Assembly: GCA_963739615.1 (NCBI GenBank) | Contig: CAVUBD010000001.1 | Location: forward strand, 129,980 to 193,979 | Direction of reading: 5' to 3' | From: Palsa-504 sp963739615 | Lineage (GTDB): Bacteria > Actinomycetota > Actinomycetes > Streptosporangiales > Streptosporangiaceae | DNA length: 64,000 bases | Shown here: positions 10,301 to 20,177 of the stretch, piece by piece | Layout of the letters: each line of letters starts with the position of its first letter | Numbering within the stretch: position 1 is the first letter of the stretch | Translations under genes and position numbers: made by a program | The notes under the pieces: model-generated | Database searches by the model: none | What the model was told of the DNA's origin: nothing | Seen by the model: the letters and a program-made list of their open reading frames with translations, nothing else

Positions 10301-10905
10301 CCCGGCCCGCGCCGGGCACCGCAACCCGCTTCACGATCACCGCGACGGCGCTGACGGCTGGCACCAGCACGATCGCCCAGACCTCGGGCGCATCGCTGGT
10401 CGACAACGCGGACGACTTCGCGCCAGGACAGTTCCTCACCCTGACCGATGACCAGAAGCTGACCCGGCCGGCGTTCGAATCCATGCCATGCGGCGTACGC
10501 GTCGCTACCGCAGCCCGCCGCTGGCCGACCTCGGGAGCCTCCACCGTACCGGCCGGGGTCGACACCGACCTGGACTACGACACCGACACCCTGGACGCGC
10601 CCGAGGCGGTGGCGATGCTGGCCGCGGCGCCGACGGCCCCGGGCGGGCTGGTGAGCCTGGACGGCTGGCTGCTGTCGAGGCTGGTGCCCGGCGGCGCCGC
10701 CGCGAACAGCACGCTGCGTACCGACCTGGGCCGGCACGCGGGGCCCGACCAGCGAGTCGGCATCGTCCCCGAGCAATACCGGGTGGCCGGCAAGCAGAGC
10801 CTTACGCCCGCCCACGGCGCGCCCACCAGCTTCGCCCAGGCTGCGCAGCGGCTCGACGGCCGCTCCGAGGATCAGCAACTCGTCACCACGGCGGAGCTGG
10901 CATGA
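7396..10905 (+). CDS. Giant-cluster protein 2: DUF6603-domain protein, 1169 aa
   Basis: Starts with a GTG overlapping the previous stop (GTGA), so the two are probably translationally coupled. The middle (~residues 400-900) matches my recollection of DUF6603: long alternating strands with GFTLNGVGGLIGINRTM, RYTFGPMVKIGWGP and PRPWHVVGIVEFGFLGKHQIAVDL. The C-terminal part (~940-1070) has the PLGSLSVRQKVLPLETTIGKFG and FLTLTDDQKLTRPAFESM segments that accompany DUF6603. The strand-rich, low-cysteine, signal-less sequence suggests a very long beta-structure. No activity is known for DUF6603. The neighbours suggest it is one subunit of a complex. It ends in an ATGA overlap with the third gene. 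Confidence 0.85.
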   Translation: MSSDLEFVGALVDEVLDLLAPLKDSFSSLDAFDATLLDFGWVPPERSDYLAALKNALGTFVDVASIGTAFDAFTANPGIDTASAALDAVGRALGSMRTPDPGTIASQLPAPLNSGKFWEAFLRQLGDALFIDWLRRRMPKPFALLHLTGIVDIRQVVPPGQGRVPYRARVVQWESLGEAIVRPDKRLISTYGWGASFDASLFLDRMAVAMVALGARASIRPAHDELRDRFWGTATPPARLPAVEIPLIREGRACDPVAVDLSLELIPLPAKGATGAPPWVGMALVPLFDGSSALSFPLTAAFRLELDASVTGLTGPAIELRPGKPPELTMPTTPPDVDLAAKVMGKPDVPFLLLGSRTSHRVELAGLAFGVELRDVLSPTPELLIGGALEGLTITIQLKDGDGFLNKIFGTKPQTITADTKIIWSSRTGLAFEGQAALKLILPINKQLGPVDLQQIILELSVNSDARIKISGAITAKAALGPVSGSVEEIGVALTLKPDDKAPVIGGMGVSWGFLPPKGLGMRIAAGPVTGGGYLFCDPDAGEYAGALELSFNAISLKAIGLLNTKLPDGKPGFSLLIIISAEFSPIQLGYGFTLNGVGGLIGINRTMSTGALRSGIKQHTLDAILFPRNPAANAPQLIASLRQVFPPAEGRYTFGPMVKIGWGPTSLLTIEVGLILELPSPLRLAILGRISVILPDKKAAIISLRLDVVGIVDFDRGEISVDASLVDSFLAMFSLTGDIALRIGWKANKIFALSAGGFHPRFSPPSNFPKLDRLAIALSDSDSPRLRLESYFALTANTVQFGAKIDFYAKADTVVGTFSASAYAGFDAMVQFQPFGFIAELCMGIELSHDNSPFLSAKLYAAISGPRPWHVVGIVEFGFLGKHQIAVDLTVGEADQPPPELVDLGPQIAQALEAADAWAAELPGAAGQLVTLRSGTPDLAGLVHPLGSLSVRQKVLPLETTIGKFGQARPAPGTATRFTITATALTAGTSTIAQTSGASLVDNADDFAPGQFLTLTDDQKLTRPAFESMPCGVRVATAARRWPTSGASTVPAGVDTDLDYDTDTLDAPEAVAMLAAAPTAPGGLVSLDGWLLSRLVPGGAAANSTLRTDLGRHAGPDQRVGIVPEQYRVAGKQSLTPAHGAPTSFAQAAQRLDGRSEDQQLVTTAELA

Positions 10906-13620
10906 GCGCATTCGGGTTCCTGAGCTGGCTGCGCAGCGGCGCCTCGGCCGCCATCGCGACGCCACGGTCGGCTGCCGGACCTGGGCTGCGGGCCGGCTTC
11001 ACCGCCTCGCTGATCGTCAACGACGACCTCGGTCAGCAGATGAGCCCTCGTCGCGAGCTGACCCTGTACGGGCCGGGAGACGTGATCGGCGTCGACGCCC
11101 GCCAGGTGCTGCGGTTCTCCCCGCACCCGGAGTCGCTGGACGCAGCGTACGAGCAATTCGCCCACGTGGAGTTCGACGAACCTGCTCTGCCTTGGCTGTT
11201 CACCCCGTTCCACGAGGAAACCGACGGCACGGTGCTGCCCTGGCTGGCTCTGGTGGCGGTCGAGGAGCGCGACGGGGTTGCGCTGGGCTACACTCCTGGC
11301 GCCCTGCTGCCCGTGCTGCACGTCGACGACGTGACCAAGGAGCTGCCGAAGCTGGCCGAGGCGCACGCCTGGGCGCACGTGCAGATCACCGGCGGGCTGC
11401 CGGTCACGGCCGGCGACTTCACCACGCTGCTGGCCAGCCGGCCGATCTGAGCCTGGCCCGGCTGGTCTGCCCGCGGCAACTGAAGCCGTCCACCCGCTAC
11501 CTGGCATGCGTGGTCCCCGTGTTCAAGGCCGGGGTGCTGGCCGGGCTCGGCCAGCCGGTCACCGGGGTGAGCGCGGCCGATCTGGCGTACGACAACACCA
11601 GGCCGGGGCCGGTGGACCTGCCGGTCTACCTGCACTGGTCGTTCACGACCGCCGCCGGCGCGGGCTTCGAGGCGCTCGTGCGCAGGCTCGTCGCCCGGAC
11701 CGCCGACCAGCTGCCGGGCGTCGGCCAGCGCACCCTCGATCTGGGCGACCCGGGCTTCGGCGCGCCGGGGGTCGGTGAGGCGCTGATCGGCGGCGCGCTG
11801 CGCATCCCTGATACCACGCTGGCCAGCGCCGACGACACGTTGCGCGGCGCGATCGAGCAGATCGTCAACCAGGTGGACAAGCTGGCGCCGCCGATCTACG
11901 GCCGGTGGCTGGCCGGTGCCAGCCAGGTGCCGACGGGCAAGTCGTGGCTGCGGCAGCTCAACATCGAGCCGAGGCACCGGGTCGCCGCTGACCTGGGCAC
12001 CCAGGTGGTGCAGGCCGAGCAGGAGGCCATGATGGCCGGAGCCTGGGAGCAGCTGGGCGACGTGCTGCGTGCCAACCAGCTGCTGCGCCAAGGCCAGCTC
12101 GCGCTCGCCGTCGCGGCCCAGCTCCACGTCCGGCACCTCACCCCCCTCACCCCGTACGCACTGCTCGGCGTGGCCGGCCCGGCGCTGTCCCGGATCACCT
12201 CCACCGAGGCGGACCGCACGCTGTACGGCGTGTTCGCGGCCAGCTGCCTGCCGCTGATCACGTTGCACGCGAGCTTCCGCAAGCTGACCAGGCCGCGCGG
12301 GCCGCTGGCCCGGCGCGCAGACGCCGGGCGGGATGTCAAGCGTGGCTTCGGCATCGAGGGCCTGCTGACCAAGCTGATCAACGCCGAACTGCCGGCCCGA
12401 ACCAGCCAGCCGGTCCCGCCGCGACGCTGGACGAGACGCTGCGCGATATCGTGATCGCCCGGCTCGGCAAGCGGGGGGCCAGCCCGCACCAGCGCGCCAT
12501 CGGTGACCGGCTCACGCGGCTCCGCGACCGGGCGGCTCCGGCGGGTTGCACGCAGCCGGCCAGCGACCCCGCCGTACGCGCCCTCGACCGGCTGCACCCA
12601 GCCGTCACAGTGCCGCCGCGGGTCCTGGCGCAACTGACCCTGCCACCGAGCATCCCAGCCGTCGGCCCCATGCTCGAGCCGATCCTCGGCGCGCCGCGGC
12701 TGGACGGCGCGATGTATTCCTCGCTGACTGAACTCGGCCAGGACTGGCTGCTGCCCGGCCTGGAGCACGTGCCGGCCAACACCGTCACCGGGGTCGAGCC
12801 GGACGACGCGTTCATCGAAGCGTTCATGATCGGGCTGAACCACGAGATCGGCCGGGAGCTGCTCTGGCGCGGTTACCCGACCGACCAGCGGGCCACGGTG
12901 ATGGCCCGGTTCTGGGAGCTGGTGATACCCAGCGACGACGTGACCAAGCCACCGGACAAGCCGACACAGATCGCCAAGATCCACACCTGGCGGGCCGCTT
13001 CGGCGCTCGGGACGCACAGACCGCGCGGCAGCCCGGGCACTGGCCTGGTGCTGCTGCTCCGCGGCGACCTGATCCGGCAGTTCCCGCGACCCGGCATCAT
13101 CCTGGCCAAGGCCGAATGGGCGCGAGCCGGCACCGGGCAGCTGCTGCACTATCCCAACGGCCGGCCGATGCGCCGCCCGCTGGCGCTTGCCCCCGACACC
13201 ACCGCTGTGCCGCTGTTCGCCGGGAGGCTCGAGCCGGACGTGCTGTTCCTTGGCTTCGGTGTGCCTGCCTCCGACGCGCGCGGGGTACAAGACGACCCGA
13301 ACGGCAATCCGGGCTGGTTCGTGATGTTCGCCGAGCAGCCGACCGAGCCGCGATTCGATCTCGGCGCGGCGGTGGGGGCGATCGATACGGCGACCGGGCG
13401 GTACAAGTCCTGGCGCGACCTGGCCAGGGCCGATGTCACCACCGACGCGGCCGGCTACCTCGATCTGGCCCTGACCACGGCCTCGCCGAGCTTCCAGGCG
13501 CTGATCCCCAGCAGCGCCCCGGCCTGGGACGGGCGCTCCGACACCCTCGCCGCGATCCTGCTGCACCGGCCGTTCCGGCTGTTCGTGCACGCCAGTGACC
13601 TGCTGCCGGCGGCGGCCTGA
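10902..13620 (+). pseudogene. Giant-cluster protein 3, ~905 aa, split by two single-base frameshifts
   Basis: Starts at ATG 10902 (ATGA overlap). The first frame encodes FTASLIVNDDLG, LTLYGPGDVIGVD and EPALPWLFTPF, then stops at 11450. The sense continues in a second frame (DLSLARLVCPRQLKPSTRYLA, 11443-12420) and then a third (TLDETLRDIVIARLGKRGASPHQ, to 13620). Each change equals loss of one base, at about 11438-11447 and 12410-12430, both in GC runs. Restored, the protein is about 905 aa with no family I recognise. Its place in a block of intact genes suggests either sequence error or very recent inactivation. Confidence is for the gene, not for its being dead. Confidence 0.8.
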
Positions 13621-13636
13621 TGAGCGGGGTGCGGCG

Positions 13637-16600
13637 ATGAGCATTGCGGATCTGCGCACCGCGGCGGCCGACGCCCGAGCCGACGCCGCCAAGGCCGAGA
13701 GCGCGCTGGGCGAGCTGCGGGCCGAGCGCGCCGCCACCCGCGCCAACCGCGATGCCGCGCTGGCCCGGGCAGACGATGCCGGAGCCGCCAAGCTGGACGT
13801 CCGGCTCACCGTGCTTGACGGCGACCTGGCGGCCGCGCGTACGAGGCTGGAGCAGGCGCGACAGCGGCTGGAGGCCACCCGGCTCAACCTGCTGCACGGC
13901 ACCACCGACCCGTTCACCTTGACCAGCGCGCGGCACCCGCTGCTGATGTTGCCGGTGCGCCTGGAGACCCGCTATGCCTGGGCCGATCCCAAGCACCCGA
14001 CCGACCCCGCCGCCTTCAGCTTCCTGCCGCCAGCCGGCCTGGCCGGCCAGCCGGTGCTGCTGGTCCGGATCTACCCCGACACGATCCATCAGGACAGCCA
14101 CGAACCCGAGCTGACCCCGAACGAGATGGGCTGGCAGGCCGACTTTCGCAAGCGGATCATGCTGGCCCGCGATCGCCAGCACTTCGTCGACGCCTGGGCG
14201 CAGCTGATCGCCCGCGCCGGGGCACGCCGCGCGGCGTACCTGGCGCATACCGTGAACGCGCACCCGGCGGGCGTTCGGGCTGATCTGTGGACGCGGGCGG
14301 CGCGCGCGACCGGGCTGCCTGACTTCTGGCACGCCGAGGCTCGGCTGGCGGACGGCCAGATCCGCACGTCGACCTCCGGCCTGGTCGCCTGGCCTCTGGA
14401 AACGGGTCCCGACCCGGCCGGCTGGAGTGACCCGGGTCCGCAGCCCGCACCCGGCGGTCCGGGCATGGCCTGGATGACCGATTTCGCCGCCGCGCTGCGC
14501 AGCGGCATGGCGCTGCGGCTGGAGCTGCCGCTGGAGGCGGGCGGGGTGCCCGCGAGGATCGAGCGGCTCGCCGTCGTCGGGTCCCGGGTCGAGACCGATG
14601 CTGCCGGAGGAGCCGCGACGCTGCGCGGGCTGCTCGATGCCCATCACTACACCGCCGGGCTCTGGCTGCCGGCCCACGGGACGCCGACCAACGGCACCCC
14701 GCTCGGCCGGGCGCCCACCGCGCGTCCCGGGTCGACCGACGATGTCTACCGGGTCGAGGGCGACCAGGCGCCGCTGAACCCGCCGACCGGGATGGCCGAC
14801 GTGCCCGGCTCGGCCGGCTTCCGGGCCGCCGAGCTGCTGGGCCTGGAGAACGCGACGTTCGCGCACGTCGCCGGCGCCGACGCGCAAACCGCGCGGCTGG
14901 CCGAGCTGGTCCGGCTGCTGCTGGCCTTCGCCTTCGCAGGCCCCCTGACCCGGCTCCTCGATCCGAGCCTGACCAGGAACGACGCCGATCTGCTCGTCTC
15001 GTTCTTCGTCGGCGAGGTGCTCGCGGCCGGGCCGCTGCCGACGGTCCGGGTGGCCGATCAGCCGTACGGGATCCTGCCGGTGACCATGGTCGATCCGAAC
15101 CAGCCGGACCTGGTCAACGACGGTTTCCTCAACCGGGTGACCGAGCGGCTTGGCGTACTGCGCAGCCGCTGGGCCGAGGTGCGCCCGGCGCAGGTCGGCG
15201 ATATCGGCGCGTCGGCGGGCGATCCGGCCGTTGATCTGGTGGAGATCCTGCGCAACACCGAGACCACCGCGACGGTTGGCGTACGTGCGGTGCTCGGTCC
15301 GCAGCTGGCCGCGATGCTCGCGCCGACCCTCGACCCCGGCCAGCTGGCCCAGATCCAGACCGACCTGTCCGACCTGCTGGCCCGCCTCGGCATGGCCGGC
15401 CAGCCGGAGCTGCTCGGCCTGCTGCTGGCCCCGGACCTGGCCCCGGTCACCAAGCCGCTGGTCCAGCCCGAGTCGCCGGGCCAGCCGATCGAGACCGCGG
15501 CCGAATACTTCCGGCTGCTCGGCTTCCAGCGCCACCCGGTCGGGGACTTCACGCTGTCGCAGCTGGCCTCCGACACCGACGCCGGGTACGCGATCGCCGG
15601 CGGCCGCCCGGGCTCGCTGCTCTTCGAGATCGGCCGCCTCGCGATCGTGTCCACCGCCGACCAGGCCGCCAGGGAACGGCTGCTGGCCGGCGGCAGCGTC
15701 GCCAGCAGCATCTCGGACCACTGGGATGACGAGCTGCCGCCCGCCCGGCCGCCCGGCGGCCCGAGCACCATCGCCGATCGGCTGGAATACCCCGACCCGC
15801 AGGATCCGCGGATTTCGCTGGGCTTCGTGCTGCTCACCGATCCGGGCGGCGAGGCCGCGCGGCTGTGGAGCGTGATCGGTGCCTGCGGCGAACTCGCCAG
15901 GCTCGCCCCCCGCCCGGCCGAGCTGGAACGCGTGCTACGCAACGAGCTCGGCCTGCTCTGGCACCGGCTGGACGCGTGGTATACCGCGCTGGCCACCCGC
16001 CGGCTGTCCGCGCTTCGCGACAGCGCGCAGACCGGGATCAATCTCGGCGGCTACGGCGTGGTCACCGATCTGCGATCCGGGCATCAGCTGACCCTGGCGA
16101 CCACCGCGCCGCCGGATCGTCCGGGCCCTGTCTATGACGACGCCGCCAACGGCGGCTACGTCCACGCGCCGAGCCTGCCGCACGCGGTCACCGCCGCCGT
16201 GCTGCGTTCGGCCCATCTCGGCCACGCCGCCGCCGGGCACGGTGAGGCGTTCTCGGTCGACCTCTCCTCGGCCAGGGTGCGGCGGGCCCTGGCCCTGCTG
16301 GACGGCATCGCCCAGGGTCAGCCGCTTGCCGCACTGCTCGGCTACCGGATCGAGCGGGCGCTGAAGCAGGCGGCACCCGACGGGCCCTCGGCCATCGCCG
16401 TGGTGCGCGCCGCCGCCCCCGTCGTCGCCGGGAAGCTGACCCCGCTCGCCGCGGGCGCCGACCCCGGTTTGGTGGCGGCGAACAACGTGGTCGACGGCCG
16501 GCGGCTGCTGGAACTCGCCGGCTTCGGCGCCGTCCCCCGGGTCGATCGCGCCATCCTCGCCGCCGCCGTTCCGGCGCTCACCAGCAAGCAGCTCGACACC

Positions 16601-18430
16601 GTCGTCCCAGCGCTGGTCGAGGCCGGTGATGTGCTCGATGCGGCCGGTGACCTGCTGCTCGCCGAGGGCGTCTTCCAGCTGGTGCAGGGCAATCCGGCCC
16701 GCAGCGGCGCGGCCGGCGATGCGCTGAGCGGTACGCCGGTGCCACCTGGCGCCATCGATATCGCCCAGACGCCGCGGCACGGCATCGGCCTCACCCAGCG
16801 GATCGCACTGGCCTGCCCGATCCTCACCGCGACCGACCTTCCCGACGCGACCGGCTGGGCCGCAACGCCGCGAGCCCAGGCTTCGCCGATCGCTGAGGCG
16901 TTCGTGCGGTCGGTACTGCCCAGCCCGGAACACATCAGGCTACGAGCCGAACTGTCTCATCCCGACGGCTCGATCTCCGAGGTCGATCTCGACCTCGCGA
17001 GCCTGCACGCACGGGCCGCGGACGCCAAGCGCGCCGAGCTGCAGCTGGGGGCCCTCGACCTGGTGTTCGCCACTTTCAGCCACCAGCCCGAGACCGAACC
17101 TGGCGGTTCGGCGCTGGAGTTGCGGCTGCTCGAAATGCTCGGGCTGACCGATGCCGCGGCCAAGGCCACGGATCTGACGCTGATCCTCGAGCGTGATCCA
17201 GGCTGGGATCGGGCCGACTTCGACCTGGTCCCGGCGCTGGAGATCGCCCGCAGCCTGCGCGCGCTTCTGGCGGAAGCCCGCCCGCTGCGCCCCGCCGACC
17301 TCGGCCAGCCGCAGACCGCGGCGTCGCATCAGATCGACAGCACCGGCGTGGACGCCGCCCTGCTCGTGGCGCGCACTCAGCTGGCCGGCCTGCGCGGCGA
17401 TCTGGTGACCGCCGCGGCAGGCTTGCGCGCCGACCTGAGCAAGGCGGTGACCGACGGGGTGATAGCCGACATCGATCCCGCTGCCGTGCGGATGGCGCTC
17501 CACGCCGCCAACCGGGTCGGTGTCGCCCAGGCCTGCCCGGCGCCGTGGCACCCGGTCGAGGTGACGACGAACCTGCCAACCACCGTCAGGGAACGCGTAC
17601 GGGCCGCGCTGACCGACCTGCTCGCCCGGGCCGCCGCCGCCCAGGCTGAGCTGGACCGCCGGCTGAACGCCGAGACCGCCGCGGGGACCGCCGAGCGCGC
17701 CGCGGCGAGCGACCCGGCCGATGCCCAGGCGGCCGGGGCCATCGCGGCGCTCGTCGAGCGCGCGGAGGCGATGTTCGGCCGCGGCTTCCCGCTCGCCATC
17801 CCGCTGGCGCCGAGCATGCCCGGCGCGGACGCCCTGCTCTCGGCCGCCGCGCAGCCGCACGGGGCCGACGCGGCGAGTGCCCGGCAGGTGCTGGCGCGCG
17901 CGGCCCTGGTCCGGCCCGGCGCCGCCCGGCTCGATGCGGTACTGGCATGCGGGGAGATCACCGGAGCGGTGACGCCGGAGTTCGCCGTGCACCAGCAGCC
18001 GCACCAGCCGGGCGAGACCTGGATCGCGCTGCCCGGCGTTCCGGCCGGCGGGCGGATCTCGCTGCTCGCCTCGCTGCCGCTTGGCACTGTCACCGGCGGC
18101 AACGTGGCGGGCTTCCTTGTCGACGAGTGGGTCGAGGTGGTTCCCGACGCCGAGCAGACCACCAGCGTCGCATTCCATTACGACGCGCCGACCAGCGCGG
18201 CGCCCAACGTCTGGCTGCTCGGCGTGCTGCCGCCGGGCCAGGAGAACTGGACCGCCGCTTCCGCTGTGGCGTACGTGGACGAGGCGCTGGAGCTGGCCAA
18301 GCTGAGGGCCGTCGGATCCGACGCGATCCCGGTGCTCGGGCAGCTGTTGCCGGCGGCGTACGGCTGGGATCTGAACCCGAACCAGGCCGGGCTGGATGTC
18401 GTCCGGCTGACCGAACCGGTGAAGGCGTGA
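13637..18430 (+). CDS. Giant-cluster protein 4, ~1597 aa, unknown function
   Basis: I choose ATG 13637 (MSIADLRTAAADAR), 16 bases after the previous stop, rather than an upstream start inside the previous gene. Residues ~5-90 are a long Ala/Arg/Glu coiled coil. Then follow LPVRLETRYAWAD, LLVRIYPDTIHQDSHEPELT and PYGILPVTMVDPNQPDL, conserved-looking motifs whose function I cannot name. A second helical, Ala-rich stretch occurs around 1280-1420. The C-terminal ~150 residues (GETWIALPGVPAGGRISLLA) look beta-rich. No signal peptide or membrane segment. The size and coiled coils suit a scaffold or tether in a complex with its neighbours (inference). Ends one base before the next ATG. Confidence 0.82.
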   Translation: MSIADLRTAAADARADAAKAESALGELRAERAATRANRDAALARADDAGAAKLDVRLTVLDGDLAAARTRLEQARQRLEATRLNLLHGTTDPFTLTSARHPLLMLPVRLETRYAWADPKHPTDPAAFSFLPPAGLAGQPVLLVRIYPDTIHQDSHEPELTPNEMGWQADFRKRIMLARDRQHFVDAWAQLIARAGARRAAYLAHTVNAHPAGVRADLWTRAARATGLPDFWHAEARLADGQIRTSTSGLVAWPLETGPDPAGWSDPGPQPAPGGPGMAWMTDFAAALRSGMALRLELPLEAGGVPARIERLAVVGSRVETDAAGGAATLRGLLDAHHYTAGLWLPAHGTPTNGTPLGRAPTARPGSTDDVYRVEGDQAPLNPPTGMADVPGSAGFRAAELLGLENATFAHVAGADAQTARLAELVRLLLAFAFAGPLTRLLDPSLTRNDADLLVSFFVGEVLAAGPLPTVRVADQPYGILPVTMVDPNQPDLVNDGFLNRVTERLGVLRSRWAEVRPAQVGDIGASAGDPAVDLVEILRNTETTATVGVRAVLGPQLAAMLAPTLDPGQLAQIQTDLSDLLARLGMAGQPELLGLLLAPDLAPVTKPLVQPESPGQPIETAAEYFRLLGFQRHPVGDFTLSQLASDTDAGYAIAGGRPGSLLFEIGRLAIVSTADQAARERLLAGGSVASSISDHWDDELPPARPPGGPSTIADRLEYPDPQDPRISLGFVLLTDPGGEAARLWSVIGACGELARLAPRPAELERVLRNELGLLWHRLDAWYTALATRRLSALRDSAQTGINLGGYGVVTDLRSGHQLTLATTAPPDRPGPVYDDAANGGYVHAPSLPHAVTAAVLRSAHLGHAAAGHGEAFSVDLSSARVRRALALLDGIAQGQPLAALLGYRIERALKQAAPDGPSAIAVVRAAAPVVAGKLTPLAAGADPGLVAANNVVDGRRLLELAGFGAVPRVDRAILAAAVPALTSKQLDTVVPALVEAGDVLDAAGDLLLAEGVFQLVQGNPARSGAAGDALSGTPVPPGAIDIAQTPRHGIGLTQRIALACPILTATDLPDATGWAATPRAQASPIAEAFVRSVLPSPEHIRLRAELSHPDGSISEVDLDLASLHARAADAKRAELQLGALDLVFATFSHQPETEPGGSALELRLLEMLGLTDAAAKATDLTLILERDPGWDRADFDLVPALEIARSLRALLAEARPLRPADLGQPQTAASHQIDSTGVDAALLVARTQLAGLRGDLVTAAAGLRADLSKAVTDGVIADIDPAAVRMALHAANRVGVAQACPAPWHPVEVTTNLPTTVRERVRAALTDLLARAAAAQAELDRRLNAETAAGTAERAAASDPADAQAAGAIAALVERAEAMFGRGFPLAIPLAPSMPGADALLSAAAQPHGADAASARQVLARAALVRPGAARLDAVLACGEITGAVTPEFAVHQQPHQPGETWIALPGVPAGGRISLLASLPLGTVTGGNVAGFLVDEWVEVVPDAEQTTSVAFHYDAPTSAAPNVWLLGVLPPGQENWTAASAVAYVDEALELAKLRAVGSDAIPVLGQLLPAAYGWDLNPNQAGLDVVRLTEPVKA

Positions 18431-18431
18431 G

Positions 18432-20117
18432 ATGGGCTACCTGACCAGGCTGGAGCCGCGCAGCCGATCCGGCGACCTGACCGTCTCGCTCGCGGCCCGG
18501 ATCGCCGACCCGTTGTGGATGCTTGCCCGGCAGTGGCAGCTGGGCGAGCTGCTCGGTGACGATGCCAGCACACCGGTCGGTACCGAGCACCTGATGGAGG
18601 TGCGCCGGCTAACCAGCTGGCAGCCGGCCGGCGGGTCGCCACACGCCTACGACCCGGCCGATAGGCCGTTGGATGCGGTGGTCGAGGCGCAGCCGCTGAT
18701 CTGGACGGCTCGGCTGGCGATCGACGTCGGCCGGGAGCTCGTCCGCCGACTCCGGGCCCACGCCCCCGCCGCCGACCAGGCCGCGATCCTCCGCGCATTC
18801 CCGCTCGCCGCGGCGGTGCCACCCGGTGCTCTGCCCGACCCGGCCGGGCTGCGGTTGCGCTCCATCGCGGCCGGCCGGATGCCCGACGGGGGTGCGGCGT
18901 ACCAGGCGCTCGCGCCCGGCCTGGACGCGGGCCCGGCCCGCCTCGACCTGCCGCCAGGGGTGAGCCTCGCCAACCCCGATGCGGTGCTGCGGGCAGCGTC
19001 GGAATGGCTGGCCTGGTGCCGCTTGGCTGGGCTGCTGCCGACCCGCGACGCACAGCAGGGCTGGCAGCACGATCGGCACGAGTACGGCTTCACCGTCTCG
19101 GCGACCACCAGCCTGGACACCCTTCGCCTGGCCGGCGACGAGCACGTCGGCGGCGGCCTGGACTGGCACAGCTTCGACGCGACCATCACCCATGAGAAGG
19201 ACCAGAACCTCACGGCGACGACGCGCCGGGCGGCCGCGATCCCGGTCCCGGCAACCTTCCCGGGCATGCCCGATCCGCGCTGGTGGACCTTTGAGGACGG
19301 CAACTTCGATCTTGGCCGGATGGACGCCAATCCCGCCGACCTGGCCCGGATGGCGATCCTGGAGTTCGTGCTGGTCTTCGGCAACGACTTCTTCGTCGCC
19401 CCCGTGCGCCTGCCGGTCGGCAGCCTGTGCCGCACCACGGCGCTGCTGGTGACCGACAACTTCAACCTCACCACAAGGGTACGCCCGATGGCCAACGGCG
19501 GCACCGATCGGGTCCCCCAAGGCGCCGCACGGTGGACGATGTTCACCCTTGCCGACGGGTCGGGCGGGTTGTCGGACTACTTCCTTCTCGCACCGGCAGC
19601 GGCGCAGCGGATCACCTCGGCGCCGACCGAGCAGGTGCTGATGCTCCGCGACGAGATGGCCAACCTGGCCTGGGCGGTCGAGCAGCGATACGAAGGAGAC
19701 GGCGGCGAGGCGGTGGAGCGGGCCGAACAGGATCGCCGGCCGCCGTCACCCGAACCGCCCGAGACCGCCGGCCTGCGCTATCTGCTCGGCAGCGGCGTGC
19801 CGCCGCACTGGTATCCCCTGGTCCCCTCCGCGGGCGCGGGCGGTGCCGGAGCAGCTGCCGGCCCGGTGCTCACCGTCGAACAGATGGCATTCGGCGTCGG
19901 CGCCAATGCTTCACCCTTCGGCGTCCTGCTGCGGATCGGCGATGTCGTGCACGACGAGGAGGTGCCGCGTGAGGGCAAGCGGCTGTGGCGGGAGCGCGTC
20001 CTGACCCGCTGGAGCGACGGGAGCACGGTGGCGTGGCAGCGCAATCGCGCCGGCTGCGGCCGCGGCGAGGGCTCCAGCGGCCTGCGCTTTGATGTCGCGA
20101 CGACCGAGGCGCCATAG
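18432..20117 (+). CDS. Giant-cluster protein 5, 561 aa, unknown function
   Basis: Begins one base after the stop of the 1597-aa gene, so almost certainly co-translated. The N-terminus has a distinctive ADPLWMLARQWQLGELLGDD segment, then Ala-rich helices. The middle has DPRWWTFEDGNFDLGRMDANPADLAR-type sequence (19273 onward) and the C-terminal half has PPHWYPLVPS. I recognise no enzyme motif, signal peptide or transmembrane helix. It closes the block; the following gene starts 60 bases later with its own strong ribosome-binding site. Confidence 0.82.
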   Translation: MGYLTRLEPRSRSGDLTVSLAARIADPLWMLARQWQLGELLGDDASTPVGTEHLMEVRRLTSWQPAGGSPHAYDPADRPLDAVVEAQPLIWTARLAIDVGRELVRRLRAHAPAADQAAILRAFPLAAAVPPGALPDPAGLRLRSIAAGRMPDGGAAYQALAPGLDAGPARLDLPPGVSLANPDAVLRAASEWLAWCRLAGLLPTRDAQQGWQHDRHEYGFTVSATTSLDTLRLAGDEHVGGGLDWHSFDATITHEKDQNLTATTRRAAAIPVPATFPGMPDPRWWTFEDGNFDLGRMDANPADLARMAILEFVLVFGNDFFVAPVRLPVGSLCRTTALLVTDNFNLTTRVRPMANGGTDRVPQGAARWTMFTLADGSGGLSDYFLLAPAAAQRITSAPTEQVLMLRDEMANLAWAVEQRYEGDGGEAVERAEQDRRPPSPEPPETAGLRYLLGSGVPPHWYPLVPSAGAGGAGAAAGPVLTVEQMAFGVGANASPFGVLLRIGDVVHDEEVPREGKRLWRERVLTRWSDGSTVAWQRNRAGCGRGEGSSGLRFDVATTEAP

Positions 20118-20177
20118 CTGTGCATCATCACATGGGTTCACAATCACTAGGCCGCGAACGGTCGAACCGGAGGTCGG

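Noticed and set aside
13436..15721. 761-codon open frame on the minus strand
   Set aside because: It is antisense to the giant genes. The composition (Arg/Gly/Gln-rich) is typical of shadow frames in high-GC coding DNA, with no motifs.
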